From contig CM026427.1 in assembly GCA_014871385.1 (NCBI GenBank), positions 10,850,430-10,914,429 of the forward strand: 64,000 nucleotides of DNA, read 5' to 3'. The position numbers were made by a program, and so were the translations under genes. Origin of the DNA: Ceratodon purpureus (taxonomy: Eukaryota; Streptophyta; Bryopsida; Pseudoditrichales; Ditrichaceae). Positions 25,132 through 36,474 of the stretch are shown here, piece after piece; within the stretch, counting starts at the first letter, position 1; each line of letters opens with the position of its first letter. A model generated the notes under the pieces. It was not told where the DNA came from. It worked only from the letters and a program-made list of their open reading frames with translations, and searched no databases.

Positions 25132-26997
25132 TTGAGGGACATTGTTGCTATTTATTTTCATCACAACATCGGAAGATTTTGTTTGGAGACAAGAAACATG
25201 GCAGTAGACATGAAGACTACACAATTGTATCCATTGCAAGAGCATACAGCATTGAGCACGCTTGCCACAACACAACATGATCAAATTTGGGAGGCTTCTA
25301 TGAAGTTTGTTTCACAAAAAGGATTGCCAATTGAGAGTTCGTTGGAAGTCTATAGACAGTTTTTGGAGTATGACCCAACCCATGTTGAAGACTTGATAGA
25401 GTTTTTATATTCACAGGGGTTGTGGAAAGAGGCAGCCAAGAAGTTGCTACAAGTGCTCAAGGATGAGAATTTTCAGTCAAGAAAAGGAATAACACAATAT
25501 TATCATTGGTTGAGTCTATGTCAATTGCTCAGCACACATGCCAAAGAAGTATCTAGATTGCAGGTTGAGGCCATTGTTCGTAGTGGAATTCAGCATTATA
25601 TACATGAAGTTGGTTTAGCATGGGTGTCACTGGCTGATTATCATATCAACTGTGGATTGTTTGAGAAAGCCATAAATGTTTTTGAGGAAGGATTGACAAG
25701 TGCGGTGACTGTGAAGGACTTTAGCATTGTCTTTGAGGCATACTCGCAATTTGAAGAGAACATTCTAGCAGCTAAATTGGATTATCAATCTATCAATATA
25801 GGTATTGATAATGAACAGATGGGAATCAGCAAAGAGCTAGAAGTGGATCCTCATCAACTAAAGAAGCTGGTATGCCTCAATGAAGGAAATGACGATGACT
25901 TGCGTATTACTAGGTTAGAGAATCTGATACAAAGGCGGCCGGAGTTGATGAGCAGCATGCAATTGTGGCTGTATCCGCATGATGTTCATGAGTGGCACAA
26001 GAGAGTGATGTTGTTTGCTGGAAATCCTTCAAAGCAGGTGGTGATATACACAGAGGCCATTGGAACAGTGGATGCTACGAGAGCAGTCGGACATCTTCAC
26101 ACTCTCTGGGTGGCATTTGCCAAGCTCTATGAATCTCTTGCAGATCTTGTAAATGCTAGGGTTGTTTTTGAGGCGGCAGTGATGGTTAATTTCAAAGCTG
26201 AAGACGACCTTGCTAGTGTTTGGTGTGAGTGGGCCAAGATGGAGCTTCGACACAAGAATGTCAAGAATGCATTGAATTTGATGCATCGTGCTACTACTGA
26301 GCCATCTACCATTGTCATGAATGATGGAAATGAAGATGTGCAACAGAAGTTGTATAAGTCCTTGAAGCTGTGGTCATTTTACCTCGCCATGGAAGGGAGT
26401 TTGGGCAATTTGGATAGTACCCGCAAGATCTCGGAGAAGATGTTTGACCTTGGGATTATAACCCCTCAAATCGTTTTGGATTATGCTGCTCTACTTGAGG
26501 AGCACAAGTTCTTTGACGATGCTTTCAATGTTTACGAGAGAGGGATTCTCATGTTTGAGTATCCACATGTTGGTATGATTTGGTCGATGTGTTTGGTAAA
26601 CTTTGTGGACTCTGATGGAGGGAAAAGATTGGAACGTGTACGTGATTTGTTTGAAAGAGCTTTGAAGGTGGTACCAGAAGTAGATTCTAAACCCGTCTAT
26701 TTACAATATGCAAAGTTGGAAGAGGCTTATGGACTTGCTAGCCGTGCACTTTCAGTGTATGAACGTGCTGCAAAGGTTGTTCCACATCAAGAGAGACTAG
26801 AAATTTACAACATTTGTTTTGCGAGAGCAAGAGAATGTTTTGGTTTTAACAAGGCACAACAAATCTATGAGAATGTTCCACTTGATGATGATATGGCTAT
26901 AAATGAGAGTACTAAAGATAAGAGTAGAAAGAGAAACCTTGGAGGGGCTAATACATTAGAAGCAAATGAAAGATTCAAAATACAAAGAAAACAATAG
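25132..26997 (+). CDS. SYF1: Intronless SYF1-like retrocopy, truncated at both ends
   Basis: SYF1 is a HAT-repeat scaffold of the NineTeen complex in the spliceosome. This 621-codon open frame runs without an intron. Family similarity starts near TQHDQIWEASMKFVSQKGLP, with HAT repeats following: EDLIEFLYSQGLWKEAAKKL, CGLFEKAINVFEEGL, DLVNARVVFEAA, WCEWAKMELRHKN and ASRALSVYERAAKVVP. Full plant SYF1 is about 900 aa; roughly the first 160 and the last 100-plus residues are missing, and the final 50 residues are not SYF1-like. The start is either 25132 or the Met at 25198. An intact frame this long in a retrocopy suggests either a young insertion or retained function. Its A/T-rich codons differ from the GC-richer exons of RPN5. 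Flanking direct duplications are described separately. Confidence 0.88.
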   Translation: MRDIVAIYFHHNIGRFCLETRNMAVDMKTTQLYPLQEHTALSTLATTQHDQIWEASMKFVSQKGLPIESSLEVYRQFLEYDPTHVEDLIEFLYSQGLWKEAAKKLLQVLKDENFQSRKGITQYYHWLSLCQLLSTHAKEVSRLQVEAIVRSGIQHYIHEVGLAWVSLADYHINCGLFEKAINVFEEGLTSAVTVKDFSIVFEAYSQFEENILAAKLDYQSINIGIDNEQMGISKELEVDPHQLKKLVCLNEGNDDDLRITRLENLIQRRPELMSSMQLWLYPHDVHEWHKRVMLFAGNPSKQVVIYTEAIGTVDATRAVGHLHTLWVAFAKLYESLADLVNARVVFEAAVMVNFKAEDDLASVWCEWAKMELRHKNVKNALNLMHRATTEPSTIVMNDGNEDVQQKLYKSLKLWSFYLAMEGSLGNLDSTRKISEKMFDLGIITPQIVLDYAALLEEHKFFDDAFNVYERGILMFEYPHVGMIWSMCLVNFVDSDGGKRLERVRDLFERALKVVPEVDSKPVYLQYAKLEEAYGLASRALSVYERAAKVVPHQERLEIYNICFARARECFGFNKAQQIYENVPLDDDMAINESTKDKSRKRNLGGANTLEANERFKIQRKQ

Positions 26998-28426
26998 ATT
27001 ATAGGCAATGCCAAAGTTCATGATTACTTTCTTTTCATAGCATAAAGACATCCACAAAATGAGTGTAAATATTCAAACAAGTAACAAGGTGAAGAAGTTG
27101 AATCTTGATTCATTGCTTCATTACAAAAACATATAATTAATTAATTTATCTTCTTCAAAGTCTTCGTCTATCAAGACAAAAAAGGTATTCCATCAATATT
27201 TGTCTTGAGATCACAACCAACAAACATGGCTTCTGTCCTTAATCATGAATCCAGATGGTTGGCCGAGGTAGGCATACCAAACTAACAAAACAGAGTGTGC
27301 AGCAAGAAGACCTCCAAATTTGGAAATAAACTCTTTAGCTCCTCCTTTGAGCTCCGCTGCACCATCACAAAATCTAACATCTTCAGAAAAGCCTTACGCT
27401 AGCCTTACGCTACATAGGAAGGGATGCAAATGCTAATATTCCACTTTGCAAATCCGTTTATGCAAGGCGACAAGATTTTAGAAACCACATTCTTAGAACT
27501 ATTTATGCATATTATTTTCAAATTATTCATGATGGCTCCAAAATTATAGAAATAATGAGTTTCTCAAACTACAAATGTATGAAATATGCTATTCCAGGAT
27601 AACTCAAAAATTCTATCAAAGATTGAAGTAAAAGAAGTGAAAGTAGACTATAGTTATGGATTACAATAGAGTGTTATATGAAGTAATTCATTTAGTCATT
27701 CGTAAATAGCCTTGTTGGCACATAATCACTCTAGTCTCTATCTATTTAGCATAAATTTTAAAATTGTAATCCAAAATAATTAGGAACCAAAGATTTTGGA
27801 TTTGATATTAAATTCATCATTAGGATTCAAATGTTTTTTTAAATATCCTTGCTTTATTAAATCTTATTTAAAAATAAATACATATGAAACCTTTTATTTT
27901 AAACCAGTCTTTCAAAATGAAATTGTGGAGCCACAAACAAGTGCTGCGATCAATGTCCTATCCGCTTGCATGAAAGGAAAATGGCAAAACTTCTCATCCA
28001 TAGAAACAGACAACTAGGAAATTAAGACAATAATCAGTTGAAACACACATTTCATTAATGCACACTTGGGTACTTTATTGAATTGTTCCCTGGATTATTC
28101 AACACTGTGAAGACAACAATTGATCAAAAATATAGAACAAAGATCACAAAGCAATCTAAATTCATCTCCTCACTGGCTCAAAGGCCACACTGAAATCATA
28201 ACTTTTGCATGTAATCTTACAACCTATCCGTTTGTTCTTCCTTTGAAGGTTGATAATGAACAACATAAGCAAGGAATCCATCTTGAATGGAGGTTGACAG
28301 ATCGCACATATTGCCCATTCCAAGTGCTCTTATATTTGCACGTTTATCAAGGTCAGTAACCTTGCATTGCAAAGAAATCGTAAATGATTGAGAAAAATAA
28401 CATAATAAGCAGCTGATGAAAATAGC
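26998..28426. other. Spacer between SYF1 retrocopy and HET gene
   Basis: No gene is supported. It includes the duplicated block at 27464-27735 and about 610 bp (27736-28349) absent from the left duplication copy. The 79-codon frame at 28120-28359 shows no family features. The end next to 28427 is the 3' UTR side of the HET gene. Confidence 0.45.
27464..27735. repeat. Duplicated segment (right copy)
   Basis: It matches 24095-24360 in the same orientation, from GCGACAAGATTTT to GGCACATAATCACTC. With the second block at 28350-28546 it brackets the SYF1 retrocopy between direct repeats. Confidence 0.9.
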
Positions 28427-30914
28427 TCAACCAAGACAGATAAGTTTCAAATTTGGGCTCTGAAGTCTTTTCCAAAAAGTAGCATCCAGAGATGCGAGTC
28501 CTCGCCGATATGCGACACCTTTCTTGTAAATAACTAGCATGATGCAGGTACGGCTATCCGTCTCGTTTCCAATGACCACAAAATCACATACCTCTTTGTC
28601 ACCCTGTTTTAAGTCTGGCACATGGAACCATGAACACTGCACATCCTCGTTGTTGTAACTGAGAATTAGTTTCTCAAGTTTGAAGTCATCAAAGCCTTCA
28701 TGTCGGACATGCAACTTTGCAGTTGTGCTCTTGAAAAATAATATGTTTCTATCGACGGACTGTGAGCGGACGATTTCTGGAATTTCCGGAAGGGTGATCT
28801 CACGGTTGAGCCCTTCCTCATCCCGGCTTCTACTCTGTAAGCCAGGAGAACCACCAAAATAACTCGATGAAAATTGTGCCAAATTCGATAAACCAAATCC
28901 AATCAACTCTATGGAATGCACAAATTCAAAGTTCAACTACAGAATCATTATAAGCACTGAAGGAAAAAAATGCTAAGGCTCTTCTACTGCAAATAGGATA
29001 TCCTAGAGTTCAAGAGACATATTAAAAGAAGAGATTTGCTCTAATTATAAAGGAACATATTTGCTCATAGATTTGGAGTTTGAAGCATCAGATATAGTTA
29101 CAAGTTGACAGTGGTGTACCGATTTGTTCAAGAGAAATTACCTTAGAAGAAACTTCTTCAACTTTGCGCAAGTGCCGCTCGCCATCGAGATAGTAGAAGA
29201 TCAAATCAGATGTTGCTGAAATGAAACCTAGTTCTACCACACTTGTCCATCCAACCCAAGACCAACTTGAGAAAGGGCAGAAATGACCGGCCATTCCCTC
29301 ATTTCCATCGGACAATCGCACTGGACACATCTCCTCTCTTCTTTTGACGGATCGTTCCGTACACCACCATGTGAGCATTTTGCTAAGTGAAGACGTTGGA
29401 AGAGCCGAAAGGAAACCTTGACCAGCTTCCCTTTCCAAAGCATTAAGAATTCCTCTAAACGCATCAAGACCATCACTTCCATTTGTCAACTTCCGCCTAC
29501 AATATTCCTGGACCAGGTTTACATAAATCTTTTCGAAAGCTTCCTGATTGTCTGAAGCCCAAGGACGACGAATATCTTTACTGAAACATGGGCGAGAAAA
29601 AGTTGGAGGTTGCATGGTCTCCCAAAAGCCATCTTCACACCATGTGGCTTTCTGGCACTCCCAATACACTTGCTCCTCGGTGAATATCAATGCTCTCCTT
29701 GAGAAAAGCTTCTCCTGGAAAGTCCACCCTCGCTCACACCACACAGAGGTTTCAAGATACCAGTAGTCATCTGAAATCGTTAACTCCTTAGTGGTCTTCA
29801 CTGGATCAAGTGTTCTTAATAACGACACACCACTGCCATGTATCTTGAAGGGCTCTTGTTCATTATTTCGTGATTCAGAAATACCAGGAAGACCTGCATC
29901 TGCATTGCCACCTGAAGCTGCAACGATAGTGACGGATGCATATGCATAGATTGAGTCCATTTGAAGAATGAACTTCCCTTGATCGGCAGAATCATCTTGC
30001 TTGATGCAGAGACAATCAACCCAAAGATATTGTTCTCCAAGGCATTTAGTCACTTCTATGGCATCGTGAATGGTCGAAAGCACCGTCTCTCTAGTCAGTG
30101 ACATTGGTTTTCGAAATTGGTTTTCAGTAGAATTCCCAAGCAGAGGCATTAGCTTTTGGCCAAGCTCTTGCTTACCCCAGACATAGCTCAACGCCACATA
30201 ACTGCTATCATCCTTAATAACTATGTCCTTAACACATCTCTCAGTGACATCAATGAGCCGAAGCCAAGTAGGTCGAGTCCCAGTGGAGCTTAAATTGCAA
30301 GGGTCGCCATGCTTAGCACAACAAGTCTTTTTCCATTCTAGGAAAAGCCGAGTATCTGCAAGCAATGGTCTGATACGGCCACTATATGCTTGCTCTGGTG
30401 CACATTCTTTCCACTCGCAAAGAGACCCACCAGCGCTGACTCGAAGAGGAGGCTGGCTGCAGTACTGAAATTGTAATAAAGGCCGAGAATCATTGTAGGA
30501 GTCAGGATACTTCTCAGCATTTCTCTGGAACAAGACACGGATGCGATTGAGAGAAGGCTCCTCAATAACATTGGCTAACCCTTTCTGCTCATGCAAGCTA
30601 TACTCAACCCAATTGTTCCCGAGAAATTGGCCGGGGATACCAACTAGATCGTCGTCAACTTTTCCATCCTTCCATTCAATGTAGAATTTGGCAACCTCTC
30701 TGCAGAAAACACACGACTTTGACTTGTCTAAGATCAACCGAACGGGCCGATCTCTTACACTGAGCGGACGACGCACAAATTTTACACCAACTGATCCGAA
30801 ATCGAAAATGCATTTGCAGAAGTTGCACAAAGCTTCCGAATCTGAAGGTCCAGATTCTCCATTCACGCCGGCCTTCAAAGAGGCCCAAGTTCCTCCTTCT
30901 CCATTCAATGCCAT
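28427..30914 (-). CDS. HET (heterokaryon incompatibility) domain protein
   Basis: Two exons, 29142-30914 and 28427-28936, joined in phase 0 (AAG|GTAATT ... CTGTAG|TTGAAC), give about 760 aa. The HET domain spans roughly residues 235-400. Its hallmarks are YVALSYVWG, then YLWVDCLCIKQDD, then IYAYASVTIVAASGGNADAGLPG, followed by WCERGWTFQEKLFSRRALIF. In fungi HET proteins trigger regulated death after fusion of incompatible hyphae. Upstream are two Cys pairs (CNFCKC, CVFC), possibly metal-binding. The C-terminal exon (169 aa) has no domain I recognise. HET genes are common in filamentous fungi and known in mosses as probable fungal acquisitions; what this one does in a plant is unknown. The reading frame is intact and has one intron. 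A decayed copy of its 3' end lies at 24371-24570. Confidence 0.92.
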
Positions 30915-33900
30915 GGCCCTGGTGTTTAGGAGATTGTTGGTCTAGAGCAAGGTTTCACTGGTAGTGCCCTTGTGAATGGACGAAGTAGAAACTTGATCTC
31001 TGCACATGATCAACATTACATGTATGTAATCTTAACCCATGTCGCTTTGAAAACTTGATCCTCTCAAGGTTAGAAATAAGGGCTTAGGGTTCATCCTCTC
31101 AAACAGAAAAACTAGAATGTGATGAGATCACAATTTCGAAATCAATACTTCCCACCTGCCATCTAAATGCAATTCTCAGACAGTGCTCAGATGTTGCGTC
31201 ACAACATTTGCCACCAAGAAATAGGGCGACTGAGAAAAGTGAAGAGTGCTGTGCAGATGGTTAGGCTAAGCCAAGATGGATTGAAGTGGTCGAACATGTT
31301 TTGAAACGCAAGGGAATTGAATCACACTTACCGATCCTCGATTCGTAACCCACACGCGGACCAGCATGGGCTCACTCGATCGAGCACATGTGTCTCAAAC
31401 TCCAAACCTTCGAAACTTTTATGAGCTTCTCTAGCTAGCGGAAAACTGTCCGCAGCTTAATCGCCCTCCAACAATTACCGTGAAACCACCTATCAGCGGG
31501 CCCCACCCCACGAGCGTGCATCCTAGATTCTTGCCTTTATAAAGATTTAACCTCCCTTGCATGTACCTCGTGCGTACATAAATAGGTTGCTCGCTTATAG
31601 GTTTCCACTTCTAAAATTTGTACTTAATTATGTGTGTGCTTTAAAATATCAAAAAAATAGGGAAAGTTTGTCTTTTCTTATTCCTTATCTCTGAAAAATA
31701 GTAACCCACTCATTTCATCATCTAAGAATATAGATTCTTTACATATTCCTTAAATGCACGTTTATAGGTAGTTTCACCATATCTACAGGTTGCCTCCGTA
31801 ACTTTTCAAAAACAACCACACAAAACGACAACCAAAAAATAAACTAAGAAAACAAACCATTAACATCAATGTCTAGTGTATAAAAATCATAGGAATTTGC
31901 CTGAAATTTCAAAAAGCCCATTTTGGGACTTTGGCTGTTAAGAGGTTAATTATGCACAAAATGCATATTTGGCTTTAATCGATAAATCACATTATATACA
32001 ATCATTTTAATTATAGAAAATGGAGTACTTTAATAAATTAATGGTAGTAGCAAGGAAGTCTAAATCCTTACAATTGAGCACAAAGGTGCATAATAGTCAT
32101 TTCAATCAACAACTCAATATTTAAAATAAAAATCAATATCACATTTCCAGAACATTTCAAAATGACTTGATTAAAAATAAAAATTGTAATCATATAAACT
32201 GAAGATGACCTCTTCAACTTGTTTATGTATTTTCTTTGATAATACAACGAACTTCAATTATTGGAAGGTTTGGCTTCAGATTTTGAAGAGACTATAGTAG
32301 ATAAATATATGAACCAAAAGAAAATTTTAGTTATTCATGAATTTTCATTAATTAAAATCTACCTTGGTACCATAGCAGATTTGCCCAAAAATAATTATGA
32401 AATAACAATGTAAAAATTATAAAAATATGAAGACAAAAAGATAAAAATATATTAAATTAGTTTTTATAAAATTTTGTTATTTCTACACCATTTAAGGTCA
32501 TTTTTGTTGTTTTTTTTTTCTGAAAAACAACTTTTGAGAAACTCAGTTTTTGAGAGGCAAATCTAATTTTTTTCAAAAGAATAAATATTTATTTGCCAAG
32601 TGGCATACCTGCTACAGTGTTATGGTAATGCTTCAACAAGGCACACAGTTTCAATAATATTCTTATACATTTTCTTAGTGAAACTTTTACCAATTCAATT
32701 ATTTCATCTAACTTTGCAATATTTGATAATGGAATTTGGCTCTTCGCAAAACCCTAAAAAATAACTTAAAATTCAGGACCAATCTCTATAATTAGAACAC
32801 CACTTCACTCACAAATGACATGGAGCCAGATTGCAGCAATTCGGAAATACAAAAAAGGAAGGATCAACAATCATATTTGCTGGTCATTGTCCATACCTTT
32901 GTCATGTGGGCTTTGGATTGGGGGTAGATCGAACAGACACTTAATTCATGGCGGTCTCCTTTGGAGACCGAAGTTCATCTCTCTCTTTGCTGGTCATTGT
33001 AGCAGAGAAGATACATACCAAATACACGCAGATGAGGAATACATTTCATACTTCAACAAATGGATGTATAAGTCAATCAGTACCTACCCACTTGAAAATC
33101 CCAAATCAAACACTTCTGGTAAATGGAACTAAGTGAGGATAGGAATAAGGTCGAGACACCCATAGCCGACCGAGTCCCCAAAACCGATCACTAGACTTCT
33201 CCAATTCCGACAAGTTTTCAGATTTAAAATCTTGGGAGATCTAGAAGAATCTTGGGAGAAAGTATGAAGCATGATTGGTAGAAAGGGAATCATATGGGAA
33301 TATTTTGGTGGTAGTAGAGTGATCAAGTTTTGGTGTCATGGTGGTCGGTTTCATGTGAGCCTACTGGTTGGTTTCTAGTTTTTGAACACTTTTTGGTTCA
33401 AAAATTCACAGATATTTGCACACTCGATAAAAAAATTTGAAAAAATTTCCAAACCTCAAGGACCCTATTTCTCTGCGGAGGAAAAATTACTTTGCAACAA
33501 TCCAGCTCCATATTGCATGCATAATCTCTTAAATGATTGGTTTTAGGTGTCTTGACCATACACTCAGACAAGCACATTCGAAGCCGCTGAGGTTCTGGCC
33601 CATCTCCATCCCCGCAGCAGACTTGAATTGACCCCAGCGAACCCATATTATTGCACGACACAACCGGGGCAGGAATGGCCCAGCCCAGACTCCAACATGA
33701 AACTTGTGCAATGAATCTCGTCCATTTGCCCCCAAAAAAACATCATGAAACTTGTAAATGACACAACCTAGATGGCCATCGGAGTAGGCCAGACATGCAA
33801 GCAAGCTGGTGAGCCTGAAGCAGACATTGAGTTATTGTTCAAAGTTTCTTTGCATCATCTGCCAACTGAAGTTGATGTGAGCTCTTTTCTGAACCAGACC

Positions 33901-34022
33901 GCAGTGGTGCTCGCAATGCCAGCACACTCTTTGTGACCTTGGGGCTGTACTTGGTTAGCTTATCTCTGCGAGCTCTGTTAACTTGCACAAGCTGCTCTGT
34001 TTGTGATGCCCTTGAGTCAGCA
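30915..34022. other. HET promoter side and AT-rich spacer
   Basis: No gene is supported. The first few hundred bases are the upstream region of the minus-strand HET gene. An AAAAAGCCCATTTTGGGAC...AGAGGTTAA string ending near 31948 resembles one terminus of the TTAA-flanked elements at 17-21 kb, apparently a solo end. Frames at 33398-33804 and 33839-34066 (minus) have no recognised family. Confidence 0.4.
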
Positions 34023-34930
34023 AAGAATGACGGTGGAGTCACAAGGTTAATGTTTGTGGAGGTCATGTCTAGGTGCTGTCTTTTCCACCTTCAATGATTC
34101 ATTGTCTACCATTTGTAAATTCAAATTTATCTTTGCTGGTAATTGTTAACACCTTGGCTGATGTTGAGATTAGCACTGAATGGCCCTTGTGAAACTTGGG
34201 TAACTTCCACCTGTTGGTCAGCAAAGGGTGACGGTGAGGGAATAAAGTTAACTTCTGTGAACATATCTTGTCAATGTCTCTTCTGCTTTCAAGTGAGCTT
34301 GCGTGTACGCTAAAACCAACAAAAATCTCTTCAAATGGGTCCTTTGAAAATTTCAGCAGGAACAGAAACTGAAACACCCTGTATGACCATATGACTGGAT
34401 TCATGAATGTTTCAAAGGAATGACGGTGGAGTCACAAGGTTCATGTTTGTGAAGGTCATGTCTTGGTGCTGTCTTAATTTCTTCATTCAAAAATTCATTC
34501 TCTACCATCTGTAAACTCAAATTTATCTCGGCTAGTAATTGCAAACACCTTGGATGATGTTGATATTAGCACTGAATGGCCCATGTGAAACCTGGTTAAC
34601 GTCCACCTGCCTGTCAGCAAAGGATGATAGCAAGGTAATAAAGTTAAACTCTTGTGAACATGTCTTATCAATGTCTCCTCTGCCTTCAATGATCCATAGT
34701 GAGCTTGAGTGTACGCTAAAATCAACAAAAATCTCTGCAAATGGCCTCTGGGAAATGCCTTGTCAATGTCTCTTCTGCCTTCAATGATGTAGAGTGAACT
34801 TGCGCGTACAATAAAATCAACAAAAAAATTCTCTGCAAATTGGCCCTTGGAAATTTCAGCAGGAGCAGAAACTGAAAAACTCTGTGCGACCATATGACTG
34901 GATTCCTGAATGTTTTGAAAAAATCTGCTC
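34023..34930. repeat. Tandem duplication, about 393-bp period
   Basis: GAATGACGGTGGAGTCACAA occurs at about 34027 and 34420. The following sequence is also repeated: GTGCTGTCTT, then the ACCATTTGTAAATTC / ACCATCTGTAAACTC pair, then AGCACTGAATGGCCC. The second unit has an extra inner copy of the TCTGCCTTCAATGAT block near 34681 and 34767. Minus-strand frames in both units (34099-34404 and 34495-34986) read similar peptides (GHSVLISTS, DKFEFT). I recognise no protein family in them. Confidence 0.88.
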
Positions 34931-36375
34931 TTGCTCTGAAGGGGTAAAGTTTGATGCAGATTTCTGGCCGGACAAACTATGTCCAACTCCTTATGGTGTA
35001 GATTACTTGCTTTTCTATGAAGTTGTGGGACTCATTTGCTGTGGTGTACGAAACCATGAACATTTTGTAAACTCAATCCTGCGCCAAGCTACCGGTAGTG
35101 GGAGAACAAAAAAGTTTGGGACCATGAAAAGGAACAGCCTCAACTTATATCATGTGAACAAAGCCAGGTTTTCATCTTGTCACTCTCATTTTAGCTGATG
35201 ATTTTAACTTTTAAGATTGAATTTCAGCTGGTAACCATAGTCTTTGGAAAAGCCAAGAGCCCTTAAATGGTCTAAGTTATAAATGATGAAGTTGCCAATA
35301 CAATTAAAATGTTAACCCCTAGAGATGAAAGGCCTCAAAACTCCAAAAACTCTCAAAACTAGACTTTTTCAATACAAGGTGTAAGTTTTTAAGTTTTGAT
35401 ATGTTTTTGGCGGAATAACCATACGATCTAGTACCATACTTGTACATGTATATGTACCCCAAATATTAGATTCAAAATCCTTACCGTTTGTGAAATCATA
35501 ATGTTCAAAGTTGGAAAATAGGTTTTTTCCCCGTGTTGCAAAATGGGTTTTAAGTGTTTCGTGAGCCAAAATAACCAATTTTAAAAGCAAATTTGATGTG
35601 AGGTTTTTTAAATTCTTGTTCCTAGGTGGGTGACGAATATGTCCATGCATTTTTTTCCCTCATACGACCTGTTAAACCTAAAGAAAATTGAAATGCTTGA
35701 TTTTTCACATAGAGGTATGGCGAAATTCAAATACAAAGGCTTGGTTTATCATAGTAAAAAAGACATATGGAGAAATATTGGATTGAAAATCCAAGCGGTG
35801 AGATCATGCCTTCAAATTGTATTTACATGCACAAAAACAAAACTTGGAAAAAAAGTAAAATCACAAGTTTTGGTGAATTTTTGAAGTTTTTGTGATCTAA
35901 TTAATTTTGGGCAGATTTTAAGCATATACTGCAGTTTTGGGCACATTTTAGTTTGCCTTGATAAAAACTATTGAGATAATTATTAATTTAAGTTAATAAA
36001 ACTATTAGCTTGTAATTTTCCACAATTCAAATGAATTTGCTATCTAGATCCATGACCTGTGTTGGATCTTTTTCATAATTGGACAATCATGACTCAACAT
36101 GTTGGCTTGTTGGTATTGATATCCACCCCAAACCCTAATGAGGGTTCTAGATTTAACATTGTCGGCTACTGTGGGTCACCACCTAAATGTATAGGAGTAT
36201 ATTCTAACTCCTTCGAATACATTGTCCTTTCAAGAGCTTCCACTTCTCCAAACCTATATGGTTTCAGAGCGATCTTGTTAAGACAACAAGATTGATTGAT
36301 TAGTTCATTATCTTCAGTAGCATTCAAAATGGATCCTACCTTTCGTTACCTCTCAGATTCGGAGTTTGCCTTGTT
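34931..36375. other. Spacer without recognised genes
   Basis: A 105-codon plus frame at 34884-35198 overlaps the duplication and has no family features. A TTAACCCCTAGAG string at 35313 resembles a terminus of the TTAA-flanked elements, but no partner was found. The rest is AT-rich. Confidence 0.4.
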
Positions 36376-36474
36376 GTAATATGGTATATGAACTCAACCA
36401 ACACTGATCCGCTTCTCCGAACCAACAATTGGCCTCACTGGATCAGTGTTGGTTGAGTTCATATACCATATTAC
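36376..36474. repeat. Perfect hairpin, 35-bp arms, 29-nt loop
   Basis: Arm 36376-36410 (contains GAACTCAACCAACACTGATC) is exactly complementary to 36440-36474. The hairpin is flanked by similar sequences in direct orientation: CGGAGTTTGCCTTGTTG before, CGGATTTGCCTCGTTG after. It looks like a small foldback insertion; a small-RNA precursor is an alternative. Confidence 0.95.

Noticed and set aside
28427..28936. Separate 169-aa gene downstream of HET
   Set aside because: A donor at 29142 and acceptor at 28937 join it in phase to the HET exon, and no promoter or start context is apparent.
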